A stretch of 64,000 bases of DNA from Flavobacteriaceae bacterium (GCA_021647885.1 JAKITV010000005.1:1-64000), one strand, 5' to 3'; positions 28,192 through 36,314 are shown, counted from the stretch's first letter. The notes: generated by a model not told the origin, from the letters alone. A program made the numbers and translations.

Positions 28192-29244
28192 ATGAAAACG
28201 ATAAAAGGACCAGCAATATTTTTTGCACAATTTATGGATGATAACCCGCCATTCAATTCTTTGGATGGTTTATGTAAATGGGCAAGTGATTTAGGATATA
28301 AGGGAGTACAGATTCCTACAACAGATCCAAGATTGATAGATTTGGAGAAAGCTGCCGAAAGCCAAACTTATTGTGATGAATTAAAAGGTAAAATTAACAG
28401 TTATGGATTAGAGATTACTGAACTTTCTACACATATTCAAGGACAGTTAGTAGCAGTGCATCCTGCACATGATATTATGTTTGATGCTTTTGCACCTAAA
28501 CATCTTAAAGGAAATTTCAAAGGAAGAACCCAATGGGCAATCCAACAAATGAAAGATGCAGCAGTTGCAAGTAGAAGGCTGAATTTAAATGCTCATGCAA
28601 CGTTTTCAGGATCATTACTTTGGCCAGCTATTCACCCTTGGCCTCAACAACCAAAGGGATTGATTGAAATGGGATTTAAAGAATTGGCAAATCGGTGGCT
28701 ACCTATTTTAAATGTATTTGATGAAAGTGGTGTAGATGTGTGTTATGAAGTGCATCCAGTTGAAGATATTCATGATGGAGATACTTTCGAACGTTTTTTA
28801 GCAGCTACTGGAAACCATAAACGAGTAAATATCTTATACGATCCTTCACATTTTGTATTACAACAATTAGATTATATTGAGTATATAGATCATTACCATG
28901 AATTTATTAAAGCGTTTCATGTAAAAGATTCCGAATTTAATCCAACAGGAAAAAAAGGAACATTTGGAGGTTATAATGATTGGAGGAATCGTGCAGGACG
29001 TTATCGTTCGCCTGGAGATGGACAAGTAGATTTCAAGACTATTTTTTCTAAATTAACCGAATATGGTTGCGATGTTTGGGCTGTATTAGAATGGGAATGT
29101 GTTATAAAAAGTCCCGAACAGGGAGCAAGAGAAGGTGTTCCTTTTATTCAGCGTCATATTATTGAAGCCACTCAAAAAGCTTTTGATGATTTTTCAGGTG
29201 CTGATGTTGATGATGAACAACTAAAAAATATATTAGGAATTTAA
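28192..29244 (+). CDS. Sugar phosphate isomerase/epimerase (xylose isomerase-like TIM barrel), cytoplasmic
   Basis: 350-residue TIM barrel with no signal peptide. Metal-site motifs in order: VCYEVHPVED, ILYDPSHFVLQ, IKAFHVKDSEF (with a following GRYRSPGDG), and WAVLEWECVIK, giving the Glu/Asp/His/Glu set that binds a divalent metal in this family. The length and these motifs resemble members found beside Gfo/Idh/MocA dehydrogenases in sugar and inositol clusters. It probably isomerises or epimerises the keto-sugar made by the preceding dehydrogenase. Its gene follows that dehydrogenase by 6 bp and precedes the DUF1080 lipoprotein by 14 bp. Confidence 0.87.
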   Translation: MKTIKGPAIFFAQFMDDNPPFNSLDGLCKWASDLGYKGVQIPTTDPRLIDLEKAAESQTYCDELKGKINSYGLEITELSTHIQGQLVAVHPAHDIMFDAFAPKHLKGNFKGRTQWAIQQMKDAAVASRRLNLNAHATFSGSLLWPAIHPWPQQPKGLIEMGFKELANRWLPILNVFDESGVDVCYEVHPVEDIHDGDTFERFLAATGNHKRVNILYDPSHFVLQQLDYIEYIDHYHEFIKAFHVKDSEFNPTGKKGTFGGYNDWRNRAGRYRSPGDGQVDFKTIFSKLTEYGCDVWAVLEWECVIKSPEQGAREGVPFIQRHIIEATQKAFDDFSGADVDDEQLKNILGI

Positions 29245-29258
29245 TTAAAAATTTAAAA

Positions 29259-29990
29259 ATGAAAAAAATAATAATATTAATTGCTGTTGTGTTTGCAGCC
29301 TGCAAACAAACCCCAAAAGAAAAAAATATCGAAACAGAAGCTGTGGAAGAAATACAAGTAAATATAGAATCAGAATGGATAAGCCTTTTTGACGGGACAT
29401 CACTCAAGAATTGGCGTGGTTATTTAGCCGAAGATATATATCCTGAGTGGACTATTGAAAATGGCGTTATGGTTTTTACTCCCAGTAATGAAGGAGGCAA
29501 AAATATAATTACAAAAGAAAAGTATACAAATTTTGTATTATCGCTTGAATGGATGGTTCCCGAAGCAGGGAATAGTGGTATTTTTTGGAGTGTTCATGAA
29601 GATGAAAAATACACAGAAGCATATCAAACTGGGCCAGAGATTCAGGTTTTAGATAATGAAAAGCATCCAGATTCAAAAGTTGCAAATGGAACTCATAAAG
29701 CTGGATCCTTATATGATATGATTGGTTATCCCGATAAATTTATTAATCCAGCAGGAGAATGGAATTTATGTGTTTTAGAGATTAATCATGAAACAAATCA
29801 AGGAAAAGTAATTATGAATGGCAAAGAGGCTATAACTTTTCCAGTTCATGGAACTGAATGGGATAATATGGTCGCTAATTCAAAATTTAAAGATTGGGAA
29901 GGATTTGGAAAATATCAAACAGGTCATATAGGACTGCAAGATCATGGTGATAAAGTCTGGTATCGTAATATTAAAATAAAGGAACTTTAA
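29259..29990 (+). CDS. DUF1080 (3-keto-disaccharide hydrolase family) lipoprotein, second copy
   Basis: 243 residues. Short lipoprotein signal MKKIIILIAVVFAACKQ (lipobox FAAC, Cys15), then PF06439: WISLFDGTSLKNWRGY, WTIENGVMVFTPS, LEWMVPEAGNSGIFWSV, GPEIQVLDNEKHPD, and HIGLQDHGDKVWYRNIKIKEL. The QDHG..VWYRNI end is the family hallmark. It is clearly distinct from the copy at 20427-21221, whose corresponding end reads EFRNIELLEI. Two non-identical copies in one cluster suggest different linkages or steps. Last gene of the rightward arm; the next 180 bp lead to the arginine leader. Confidence 0.87.
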   Translation: MKKIIILIAVVFAACKQTPKEKNIETEAVEEIQVNIESEWISLFDGTSLKNWRGYLAEDIYPEWTIENGVMVFTPSNEGGKNIITKEKYTNFVLSLEWMVPEAGNSGIFWSVHEDEKYTEAYQTGPEIQVLDNEKHPDSKVANGTHKAGSLYDMIGYPDKFINPAGEWNLCVLEINHETNQGKVIMNGKEAITFPVHGTEWDNMVANSKFKDWEGFGKYQTGHIGLQDHGDKVWYRNIKIKEL

Positions 29991-30168
29991 TTAGATTATT
30001 TACAATCATATTAAAAAAGACTCTCTTTTACATAGTTCCTTTTTTTTATTAATGGCGATAAAATTGTTTTTAAATGCATTATTTAAAATAAACACCTCAA
30101 ATTACATCTATATTAATAATTTTCACAAAAAAGCGCTGATTGTGTGCATGTTAAATAAAAATAAATTG

Positions 30169-30176
30169 TAGGTTTG
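30169..30176 (+). promoter_or_regulatory. -7 box of the arginine operon promoter
   Basis: TAGGTTTG is a perfect TAnnTTTG box, ending 4 nt before the ATG of the arginine leader peptide, so the transcript would begin at or near that ATG. No good -33 TTTG lies at the ideal distance (GTTAAAT near 30149 is the best candidate). Confidence 0.6.
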
Positions 30177-30180
30177 CCTT

Positions 30181-30249
30181 ATGATTATCACAAAAAATAA
30201 AATACGTACTACAGTTCCCAGTTTGCGCTTGCGCAATCGCCGTCGCTAA
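30181..30249 (+). CDS. Arginine-rich leader peptide (putative attenuator)
   Basis: 22-codon ORF with six Arg codons: R9, then R16, R18, R20, R21 and R22 directly before the stop (ending LRLRNRRR). Four are CGC and two CGT, although this AT-rich genome visibly prefers AGA. It starts 4 nt after a perfect -7 box and lies upstream of the complete arginine operon, so it is probably a leaderless sensor ORF: ribosome pausing at the Arg codons under arginine shortage would alter downstream RNA folding. The Arg-codon stretch itself forms TTGCGC-TT-GCGCAA (30223-30236). I assign no name. Confidence 0.7.
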   Translation: MIITKNKIRTTVPSLRLRNRRR

Positions 30250-30489
30250 TTCTTCTATTTAGCAACACTTTTTATTACGTCATTTTTATTTTTTTCACCT
30301 TGTACAAAACCATTTTAATATCAGTTTTTCAAAATTTAGTTATTTCTTTAAATAACATCACTTTTACACGCCCTTTTTTCCCGCGTCGCCCTTTGGGTGT
30401 ACTTCTATTTTAAGAGCTTAGGTGAGTCCGGTTCTGTTTTTCAAAACTTAATTTTTACATTTTTTTAATTCAAAATAAAAATCAAAACA
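30250..30489 (+). promoter_or_regulatory. Long leader between the arginine leader peptide and the operon
   Basis: No gene seen. It contains the perfect hairpin GTTATTT-CTTT-AAATAAC (~30338-30355), a C-rich island with arms TACAC..CC / GG..GTGTA (~30364-30403), and two similar GTTTTTCAAAA-type stretches (30325, 30437). These could build alternative structures for attenuation. No textbook terminator with T-run could be identified by eye. Confidence 0.4.
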
Positions 30490-31107
30490 ATGAAAATTGT
30501 TATTGCTGATAAATCACATAGTATTTACGCAGATATTATTTGCGAAACCATATCAAATTCCGCAAATGTAAGAGGTACTGGCATTGCAAAGCGAACATCA
30601 GAGTATATCATTACCAAAATGGAAAATGGTAATGCTGTCATTGCTTTAGATGGCACCTCCTTTGTAGGTTTCTGTTACATAGAAAAATGGGATCATGGAA
30701 AGTTTGTTGCAAATTCTGGGTTGATTGTACATCCAGATTACAGAGGGCAAGGATTAGCAAAAAAAATAAAACATGTAGTTTTTGAGCATTCTATAACCAA
30801 ATTCCCAAATGCAAAGGTGTTTAGTATAACTACTGGATTAGCAGTAATGAAAATGAACAGTGATTTAGGCTATAAACCAGTAACGTTTTCTGAGTTAACC
30901 AACGATCAATCATTCTGGAAAGGCTGCCAAACTTGTAAAAATTACGATGTTCTACAACGGACAGAGCAACAAATGTGTTTATGTACTGGAATGCTATACG
31001 ACTCAAATTCAAAAGAAAACAACAATAAAAAACCAATTAAAGCGAAGGTATTTCAAAGACTAAAACGAATTAAAGAAACCTTGTATTTAAAAAAGAATAA
31101 AAAATGA
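30490..31107 (+). CDS. GNAT N-acyltransferase, first gene of the arginine operon
   Basis: 205 residues: an N-terminal GNAT fold with the acetyl-CoA loop HPDYRGQGLAKKIK (~97-110), then a Cys-rich stretch (GCQTCKNYDVLQRTEQQMCLCTG) and a very basic tail. Its position as first gene, overlapping argG by 4 bp, makes it the likely N-acyl-glutamate synthase supplying the acyl group for the N-acyl-ornithine pathway. Whether acetyl- or succinyl-CoA is used cannot be read directly. It does not look like classical ArgA (no amino-acid kinase domain) or ArgJ. The Cys cluster (C-x2-C ... C-x-C) is unusual and might bind metal. Confidence 0.75.
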   Translation: MKIVIADKSHSIYADIICETISNSANVRGTGIAKRTSEYIITKMENGNAVIALDGTSFVGFCYIEKWDHGKFVANSGLIVHPDYRGQGLAKKIKHVVFEHSITKFPNAKVFSITTGLAVMKMNSDLGYKPVTFSELTNDQSFWKGCQTCKNYDVLQRTEQQMCLCTGMLYDSNSKENNNKKPIKAKVFQRLKRIKETLYLKKNKK

Positions 31108-32291
31108 AAAAATTAGTAATAGCATATAGTGGAGGTTTAGATACTTCGTATTGTGCAGTCCATTTGTCTAAAGATAAAGGATTTGAAGTACATGCAGTAA
31201 GTGTGAATACTGGTGGGTTTTCCCAAAAAGAAATTGATACTATTGAAGCAAATGCATATAAAATGGGTGTTTCAACATATAAGAATATTGATGCTGTAGC
31301 AACATTTTATCAAAAAGTAATAAAGTATTTAGTATTTGGAAATGTGCTGAAAAATAACACCTATCCTTTATCAGTTAGTGCCGAACGTATTGTTCAAGCC
31401 ATTGAAATAGTAGATTATGCAAAAAGCATTAATGCCGAATATATTGCTCATGGAAGTACAGGAGCAGGAAATGACCAAGTTAGATTCGATATGATTTTTC
31501 AAACTTTAGCACCAAAAATAAAAATTATTACGTCAATAAGAGATAATAATCTCTCAAGAGAAGAGGAGATCGATTATTTAAAAAGGAATGGAGTCGATAT
31601 GTCTTGGGAGAAAGCAAAATATTCTATAAACAAAGGACTTTGGGGAACAAGTGTTGGAGGAGAAGAAACCTTAACTTCAGAAAACCCATTACCAGAACAT
31701 GCATACCCTTCGCAATTAGAAAAAGAAGGTGAAGAAAAAGTAACACTTTCTTTTAATAAAGGAGAATTGGTTGCTGTAAATGGAAAAGAGAATAGTCCTC
31801 AAATTAATATTAAGTTATTGAATGATTTAGCGTCAGCTTATGCCATTGGTAGAGATATTCACGTTGGAGACACTATTGTAGGGATTAAAGGACGTGTAGG
31901 TTTTGAAGCTGCTGCTGCTTTAATCATCATAAAAGCACATCATTTACTTGAGAAACACACACTAACCAAATGGCAAATGCAGCATAAAGATTATTTGGCA
32001 AGTTTTTACGGAATGCATTTACACGAAGGACAATATTTAGATCCTGTAATGCGAAATATTGAAGCCTTTTTACAAAGTAGTCAAGAGCAAGTTTCAGGCG
32101 ATGTTTTTGTTACTTTAAAACCATATCATTTTACCCTTGACGGAATTAACTCTGAACATGATTTAATGAATATCGATTTTGGAAGTTACGGCGAAATAAA
32201 TAAAAGTTGGACAGCAGATGAAGCAAAAGGATTCATTAAAATTCTTGGCAATCAGAATAAAATTTATCATCAAATAAATAAGACATTATGA
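31104..32291 (+). CDS. argG: Argininosuccinate synthase
   Basis: ATP-dependent joining of citrulline and aspartate, the penultimate arginine step. 395 residues with the PP-loop ATP pyrophosphatase motif AYSGGLDTSYC at 7-17, AHGSTGAGNDQVRF (the citrulline/aspartate site), and WEKAKYSINKGLWGTSVGG. The C-terminal synthetase domain includes HVGDTIVGIKGRVGFEAAA. The start codon overlaps the GNAT stop (ATGA) and its stop overlaps the argC start, so translation is coupled. Length and motifs are normal. Confidence 0.96.
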   Translation: MKKLVIAYSGGLDTSYCAVHLSKDKGFEVHAVSVNTGGFSQKEIDTIEANAYKMGVSTYKNIDAVATFYQKVIKYLVFGNVLKNNTYPLSVSAERIVQAIEIVDYAKSINAEYIAHGSTGAGNDQVRFDMIFQTLAPKIKIITSIRDNNLSREEEIDYLKRNGVDMSWEKAKYSINKGLWGTSVGGEETLTSENPLPEHAYPSQLEKEGEEKVTLSFNKGELVAVNGKENSPQINIKLLNDLASAYAIGRDIHVGDTIVGIKGRVGFEAAAALIIIKAHHLLEKHTLTKWQMQHKDYLASFYGMHLHEGQYLDPVMRNIEAFLQSSQEQVSGDVFVTLKPYHFTLDGINSEHDLMNIDFGSYGEINKSWTADEAKGFIKILGNQNKIYHQINKTL

Positions 32292-33265
32292 TACAAGTAG
32301 GAATAATTGGAGGTGCAGGTTATACAGCAGGAGAGTTAATAAGAATTTTGCTTTTTCATTCAAAAGCAGTCATTAACTTTATCTATAGCACGTCAAATGC
32401 AGGCAATAAAGTAAGTAGTGTCCATCAGGATTTGGTTGGATCAACAGATTTGATTTTCACAAATGAAATCAACACAGAAGTAAATGTGCTATTCTTGTGT
32501 TTAGGTCATGGAAATTCGAAAGCATTTTTAGAAGAGCATTCGTTTTCTAAAAACACTAAAATCATCGATTTAAGTAACGATTTTAGATTGAAAGCTGATA
32601 AAGTTTTTAATGATAAAACGTTTGTATATGGTTTGCCTGAATTACAAAAAGAAGACATAAGGAGAGCAAACTATATTGCTAATCCAGGTTGTTTTGCAAC
32701 TGCCATTCAATTAGCAATTTTACCATTAGCACATCAAAACGTGTTAGATAAAGATGTTCACGTAAATGCGGTTACTGGAGCAACTGGAGCAGGAACATCT
32801 TTATCAAAGACCACACACTTTACGTGGCGAGACAATAACTTTTCCTATTACAAACCATTTATACACCAACATTTAGGAGAAATACATCAAACAGTAAAGC
32901 AATTACAGGATGATTTTACTTCAGAAATTCTTTTTATTCCAAACAGAGGTAATTTTTCGAGAGGCGTTTTTGCTATTGTTTATACCAATTTTGACGGTAG
33001 TTTATATGACGCGAAAGCGATGTATAAATCGTTTTACAAAGATGCTGAGTTTACATTTGTTTCAGATGAAGAATTGCATTTAAAACAAGTAGTAAATACC
33101 AACAAATGCTTGATTCATTTGTATAAACACAACAATAAATTATTAATTACAAGTATTATAGATAACCTCCTAAAAGGAGCTTCTGGTCAAGCTGTTCAAA
33201 ATATGAATTTAATGTTTGGTTTTGCTGAAACAGAAGGATTACAACTTAAAGCAAATTATTTTTAA
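32288..33265 (+). CDS. argC: N-acetyl-gamma-glutamyl-phosphate reductase
   Basis: NADPH-dependent reduction of the N-acyl-glutamyl phosphate made by ArgB to the semialdehyde. 325 residues: Rossmann IIGGAGYTAGELIRILL, family motif YGLPEL, the active-site cysteine in ANPGCFATAIQLA (~135-147), and TGATGAGTSLSKTTHF. In this phylum the substrate may be the N-succinyl derivative. Overlaps argG by 4 bp. It is followed by a perfect 33-nt inverted repeat (33274-33306) before proC. Confidence 0.95.
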   Translation: MIQVGIIGGAGYTAGELIRILLFHSKAVINFIYSTSNAGNKVSSVHQDLVGSTDLIFTNEINTEVNVLFLCLGHGNSKAFLEEHSFSKNTKIIDLSNDFRLKADKVFNDKTFVYGLPELQKEDIRRANYIANPGCFATAIQLAILPLAHQNVLDKDVHVNAVTGATGAGTSLSKTTHFTWRDNNFSYYKPFIHQHLGEIHQTVKQLQDDFTSEILFIPNRGNFSRGVFAIVYTNFDGSLYDAKAMYKSFYKDAEFTFVSDEELHLKQVVNTNKCLIHLYKHNNKLLITSIIDNLLKGASGQAVQNMNLMFGFAETEGLQLKANYF

Positions 33266-33273
33266 TTAAACCA

Positions 33274-33306
33274 AGACCTCACAGGTTTTTAAAACCTGTG
33301 AGGTCT
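33274..33306. repeat. Perfect 16-bp inverted repeat between argC and proC
   Basis: AGACCTCACAGGTTTT / AAAACCTGTGAGGTCT around a single T. A shorter relative (CCTGCAAGGTTT..) lies between argD and argF'. There is an A-run rather than T-run downstream, so on the plus strand it is not an obvious terminator; it could protect mRNA 3' ends or modulate the operon. Confidence 0.85.
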
Positions 33307-33321
33307 AAAAAAAAATAAACT

Positions 33322-34122
33322 ATGAAAATAGCAATTATAGGTACAGGAAATTTAGGATGCTCAATCGCAAAAGGATTGATTACAGCAAATGCCATTACAA
33401 CTTTGTATTTAACCAAAAGGAATTTAAGTTCGATTCAAGATTTTGAAGGCTACAAAAATGTTATTATTACTTCTAACAATATTGAAGCAGTAAAGAATTC
33501 GGATATTTTAATTTTTGCCGTTCAGCCAGCACATTTTGAATCTATTTTAAAAGACATTGCACCTTTTTTAACAGAAAATCATGTATTAATTTCTACTATT
33601 ACTGGTTTTGTAATTTCAAAGATTGAAGCTCTTGTTGGTCAGGAGCAATTTATTATTAGAGCCATGCCAAATACAGCCATAGCAGTTGGAAAATCTATGA
33701 CCTGTTTATGTAGTAATGAAAATAGTAAAAAACGCATAAAGATTGCCGAAGCTATTTTTAACCGTTTAGGAACGTCTATTTCTATTCCTGAAGACCAAAT
33801 GCAAGCTGCAACTGTAGTTTGTGCCAGCGGAATTGCCTTTTGGATGCGTCTTATAAGAGCGACAACACAAGCCGCAATTCAATTGGGTTTTGATGCTAAA
33901 GAAGCACAAGAGCTCGCCATGCATACTTGTGAAGGCGCAGCCAATTTGTTAATTACAACAGGCAATCATCCAGAACAGGAAATTGATAAAGTAACAACAC
34001 CAAAAGGATGCACCATTGAAGGTTTGAACGAAATGGAACATAAAGGGTTAAGTTCATCTTTAATTCAAGGTATGGTTACTTCGTTCAATAAAATTAACAC
34101 TATTAAGACAGAACAATTATGA
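33322..34122 (+). CDS. proC: Pyrroline-5-carboxylate reductase
   Basis: Reduces P5C to proline with NAD(P)H. 266 residues: Rossmann IAIIGTGNLGCSIAKGL at the N-terminus, AVQPAHFESIL, and the C-terminal helical dimer domain with the family signature around VTTPKGCTIEGLNEMEHKG (~232-250). Its presence inside an arginine operon links proline and arginine supply, which makes sense because both draw on glutamate semialdehyde or its acyl form; proC within arg operons is seen in other Bacteroidota. It overlaps argD by 4 bp. No proA or proB is nearby. Confidence 0.93.
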   Translation: MKIAIIGTGNLGCSIAKGLITANAITTLYLTKRNLSSIQDFEGYKNVIITSNNIEAVKNSDILIFAVQPAHFESILKDIAPFLTENHVLISTITGFVISKIEALVGQEQFIIRAMPNTAIAVGKSMTCLCSNENSKKRIKIAEAIFNRLGTSISIPEDQMQAATVVCASGIAFWMRLIRATTQAAIQLGFDAKEAQELAMHTCEGAANLLITTGNHPEQEIDKVTTPKGCTIEGLNEMEHKGLSSSLIQGMVTSFNKINTIKTEQL

Positions 34123-35243
34123 GCTTATTTAATGTATATCCTTTATTCGACATTACACCTGTAAGAGCCAAAGATGTATATGTGTTTGACGAAAAAGGAA
34201 TAAAATATTTGGATCTTTATGGAGGTCATGCTGTGATTTCTATTGGACATTCGCATCCTGAATATATAACAAAAATAAGTGAACAGTTAAATACAATTGG
34301 GTTTTATAGCAACTCGATTCAGAATCCTTTGCAAGTTGAATTGGTTGAAAAACTAGGACAACTTTCTGGTTGTGAAAACTACCAATTGTTTTTATGTAAT
34401 TCTGGAGCCGAAGCTAATGAAAATGCATTGAAGTTAGCATCGTTTCATACAAACAAAAAAAAGGTGCTGTCATTTAAAAATTCGTTTCATGGCAGAACTT
34501 CGGCAGCAGTTGCTGTAACTGATAATCCTAAAATTGTAGCGCCAATTAATGCCCAGCAAAACGTTGAGTTTGTAGCATTGGGTGATTTAGAAGCTGTAGA
34601 AAAAGTGTTGTATAACAATGATATTTGTGCAGTAATTGTTGAGGTTATTCAGGGCATTGGAGGTTTGGATGAAAGCACTTCAGAATTTTATCAAGGCTTA
34701 AAGAAATTATGTAAAAAACACAATACACTTTTAATTGTAGATGAGGTGCAATCTGGCTTTGGAAGAACAGGCGATTTCTTTGCGTTTCAAAAACATAATA
34801 TTGAGCCTGATATTATTTCTATGGCAAAAGGTATGGGAAATGGTTTCCCAATTGGAGGAATTTTAATTCATCCAGATATTAAAGCATCTTTTGGGTTATT
34901 AGGAACAACATTTGGTGGCAATCATTTGGCTTGTGCAGCATCACTGTCAGTGTTAAAGGTGTTAGAGAGCGAACAATTAATGCAAAACGCAAAAGATGTT
35001 TCAGAATATTTTATTAAAAAAGCACAATCTATACCAGAAGTAAAAGCAGTTAAAGGAAGAGGTTTAATGTTAGGATTAGAGTTTGATTTTAATATTTCAG
35101 AATTACGAAAAAAACTCATTTTCGAGCATCATATTTTTACAGGAAGTGCAAAAAATCCAAATTTATTGAGAATACTTCCTCCATTAACTATTCAAAAGCA
35201 CCATATCGATGTGTTTTTTGAAGCATTACGGCAGGAATTGTGA
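34119..35243 (+). CDS. argD: N-acyl-ornithine aminotransferase
   Basis: PLP aminotransferase (class III) making N-acyl-ornithine from the semialdehyde with glutamate as amino donor. 374 residues: LDLYGGHAVISIGHSHP near the N-terminus, FLCNSGAEANENALKLA (~93-109, phosphate loop), LIVDEVQSGFGRTG (PLP-ring Asp), and SMAKGMGNGFPIGG with the PLP lysine (~232-245). Slightly shorter than the ~400-residue enzymes. Overlaps proC by 4 bp; an 88-bp gap with two palindromes follows. Specificity for acetyl- versus succinyl-ornithine is undecided. Confidence 0.94.
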   Translation: MSLFNVYPLFDITPVRAKDVYVFDEKGIKYLDLYGGHAVISIGHSHPEYITKISEQLNTIGFYSNSIQNPLQVELVEKLGQLSGCENYQLFLCNSGAEANENALKLASFHTNKKKVLSFKNSFHGRTSAAVAVTDNPKIVAPINAQQNVEFVALGDLEAVEKVLYNNDICAVIVEVIQGIGGLDESTSEFYQGLKKLCKKHNTLLIVDEVQSGFGRTGDFFAFQKHNIEPDIISMAKGMGNGFPIGGILIHPDIKASFGLLGTTFGGNHLACAASLSVLKVLESEQLMQNAKDVSEYFIKKAQSIPEVKAVKGRGLMLGLEFDFNISELRKKLIFEHHIFTGSAKNPNLLRILPPLTIQKHHIDVFFEALRQEL

Positions 35244-35248
35244 AATAT

Positions 35249-35275
35249 CCTGCAAGGTTTTTGAAACCTTGTAGG
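35249..35275. repeat. Inverted repeat between argD and argF'
   Basis: CCTGCAAGGTTT / AAACCTTGTAGG around TTG; one G-T mismatch. Its AGGTTTT-AAACCT core resembles the repeat at 33274-33306 in the same operon. Confidence 0.75.
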
Positions 35276-35306
35276 TTTAAAATTAAATAGAAGTTCAATT
35301 AAAAAG

Positions 35307-35325
35307 ATTCCCACTTTCGTGAGAA
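35307..35325 (+). repeat. Hairpin repeat directly before argF'
   Basis: ATTCCCACTTTCGTGAGAA: arms TTC(C)CAC / GTGAGAA around TTTC. Same type as the hairpins before argH (38304) and metF (52916). It abuts the ATG candidates at 35326 and 35332. Confidence 0.65.
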
Positions 35326-35331
35326 ATGAAT

Positions 35332-36267
35332 ATGAAAAAATATACAGACATAAAAGACATAGCAAATCTCTCTGAAACCATTCAAGAAGCCATTCAATTG
35401 AAACAAAATCCATTTCAATTTGAATATTTAGGAAAGCACAAAACCTTGGTCATGTTATTTTTCAACTCTAGTTTAAGAACACGATTAAGTACCGAAAAAG
35501 CAGCAAAAAATTTGGGGATGCAAGTCATGGTTTTAAACGTAACAGATGCCTGGAATTTAGAGTTTGAAGATGGAACAATTATGAATTTAAACACTTCCGA
35601 ACACATCAAAGAAGCTGCTCAAGTTATTTCGCAATATGCCGATATTATTGCTGTGAGAGCATTCCCTAGTTTGATAAATAAGCAAAAAGATGAGTTAGAA
35701 ATTGTGCTCAGTGGCTTTATAAATTATGCTTCTGTGCCAATTATAAATATGGAAAGTTCAATGGCACATCCTTTACAAGCATTAACAGATGGCATTACCA
35801 TAGAAGAGTTAAAAACTAATAAAAACCCAAAAGTAGTATTGTCTTGGGCACCACATCCAAAAGCATTGCCGCATGCTGTGGCAAATTCGTTTGTAAAAAT
35901 GATGCAAGAGCTAGAAGTGGATTTTAGTATTACCCATCCTGAAGGCTATGAGTTGAGTAGAGAAATAACAAAAGGCACACCAATTAATTACAATCAGAAA
36001 GAGGCTTTAAAGGACGCCGATTTTGTGTATGTGAAGAATTGGAGTAGTTATAATGATTATGGGAAAGTTTTAAATGAAGATACAAATTGGATGATGACAC
36101 AAGAGAAGCTTGGGAAAGCCAAGTTTATGCATTGTTTGCCAGTACGACGAAATGTGGTTGTTGAGGATGCTATTTTAGATAGTGAGCAATCTATAGTGAT
36201 TCAACAAGCCAATAATAGAACGTTTGCAGCACAAATTGTTTTAAAGAAAATATTAGAAAATTTATAA
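35332..36267 (+). CDS. argF': N-acyl-ornithine carbamoyltransferase (SOTCase/AOTCase type)
   Basis: Carbamoylates N-succinyl- or N-acetyl-ornithine rather than ornithine. 311 residues. The carbamoyl-phosphate motif is FFNSSLRTRLSTEKAA (normal OTC has STRTR). Also visible are the extended TDAWNLEFEDGTIM region, SMAHPLQALTDG, and the C-terminal MHCLPVRRNVVVEDAI. It aligns well, from memory, with the Bacteroides fragilis succinylornithine enzyme. The residue said to decide substrate choice (Pro90 there, Glu92 in Xanthomonas AOTCase) appears as Ser89 here (NTSEHIKEA), so specificity is open. I choose ATG 35332 (MKKYTDIKDI), which matches that homologue's start; ATG 35326 is equally placed after the hairpin. 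Confidence 0.9.
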   Translation: MKKYTDIKDIANLSETIQEAIQLKQNPFQFEYLGKHKTLVMLFFNSSLRTRLSTEKAAKNLGMQVMVLNVTDAWNLEFEDGTIMNLNTSEHIKEAAQVISQYADIIAVRAFPSLINKQKDELEIVLSGFINYASVPIINMESSMAHPLQALTDGITIEELKTNKNPKVVLSWAPHPKALPHAVANSFVKMMQELEVDFSITHPEGYELSREITKGTPINYNQKEALKDADFVYVKNWSSYNDYGKVLNEDTNWMMTQEKLGKAKFMHCLPVRRNVVVEDAILDSEQSIVIQQANNRTFAAQIVLKKILENL

Positions 36268-36272
36268 TAAAA

Positions 36273-36298
36273 TGTCAGGTTGAGCGCAGTCGAAACCT
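36273..36298 (+). repeat. Dispersed repeat between argF' and argB
   Basis: TGTCAGGTTGAGCGCAGTCG followed by AAACCT; AGGTT/AACCT arms. Same family as 13556 and 5451. Confidence 0.7.
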
Positions 36299-36314
36299 AT
36301 TTAAGTATAAAATT

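Noticed and set aside
30338..30403. Terminator/antiterminator pair in the arginine leader
   Set aside because: Hairpins are visible but no T-run follows and no convincing alternative pairing with the leader ORF could be drawn by eye; an RNA folding calculation would decide.
33274..33306. Palindrome after argC as an intrinsic terminator
   Set aside because: It lies inside the arginine operon and is followed by A residues, not a T-run, on the transcribed strand; a repeat is the safer call.
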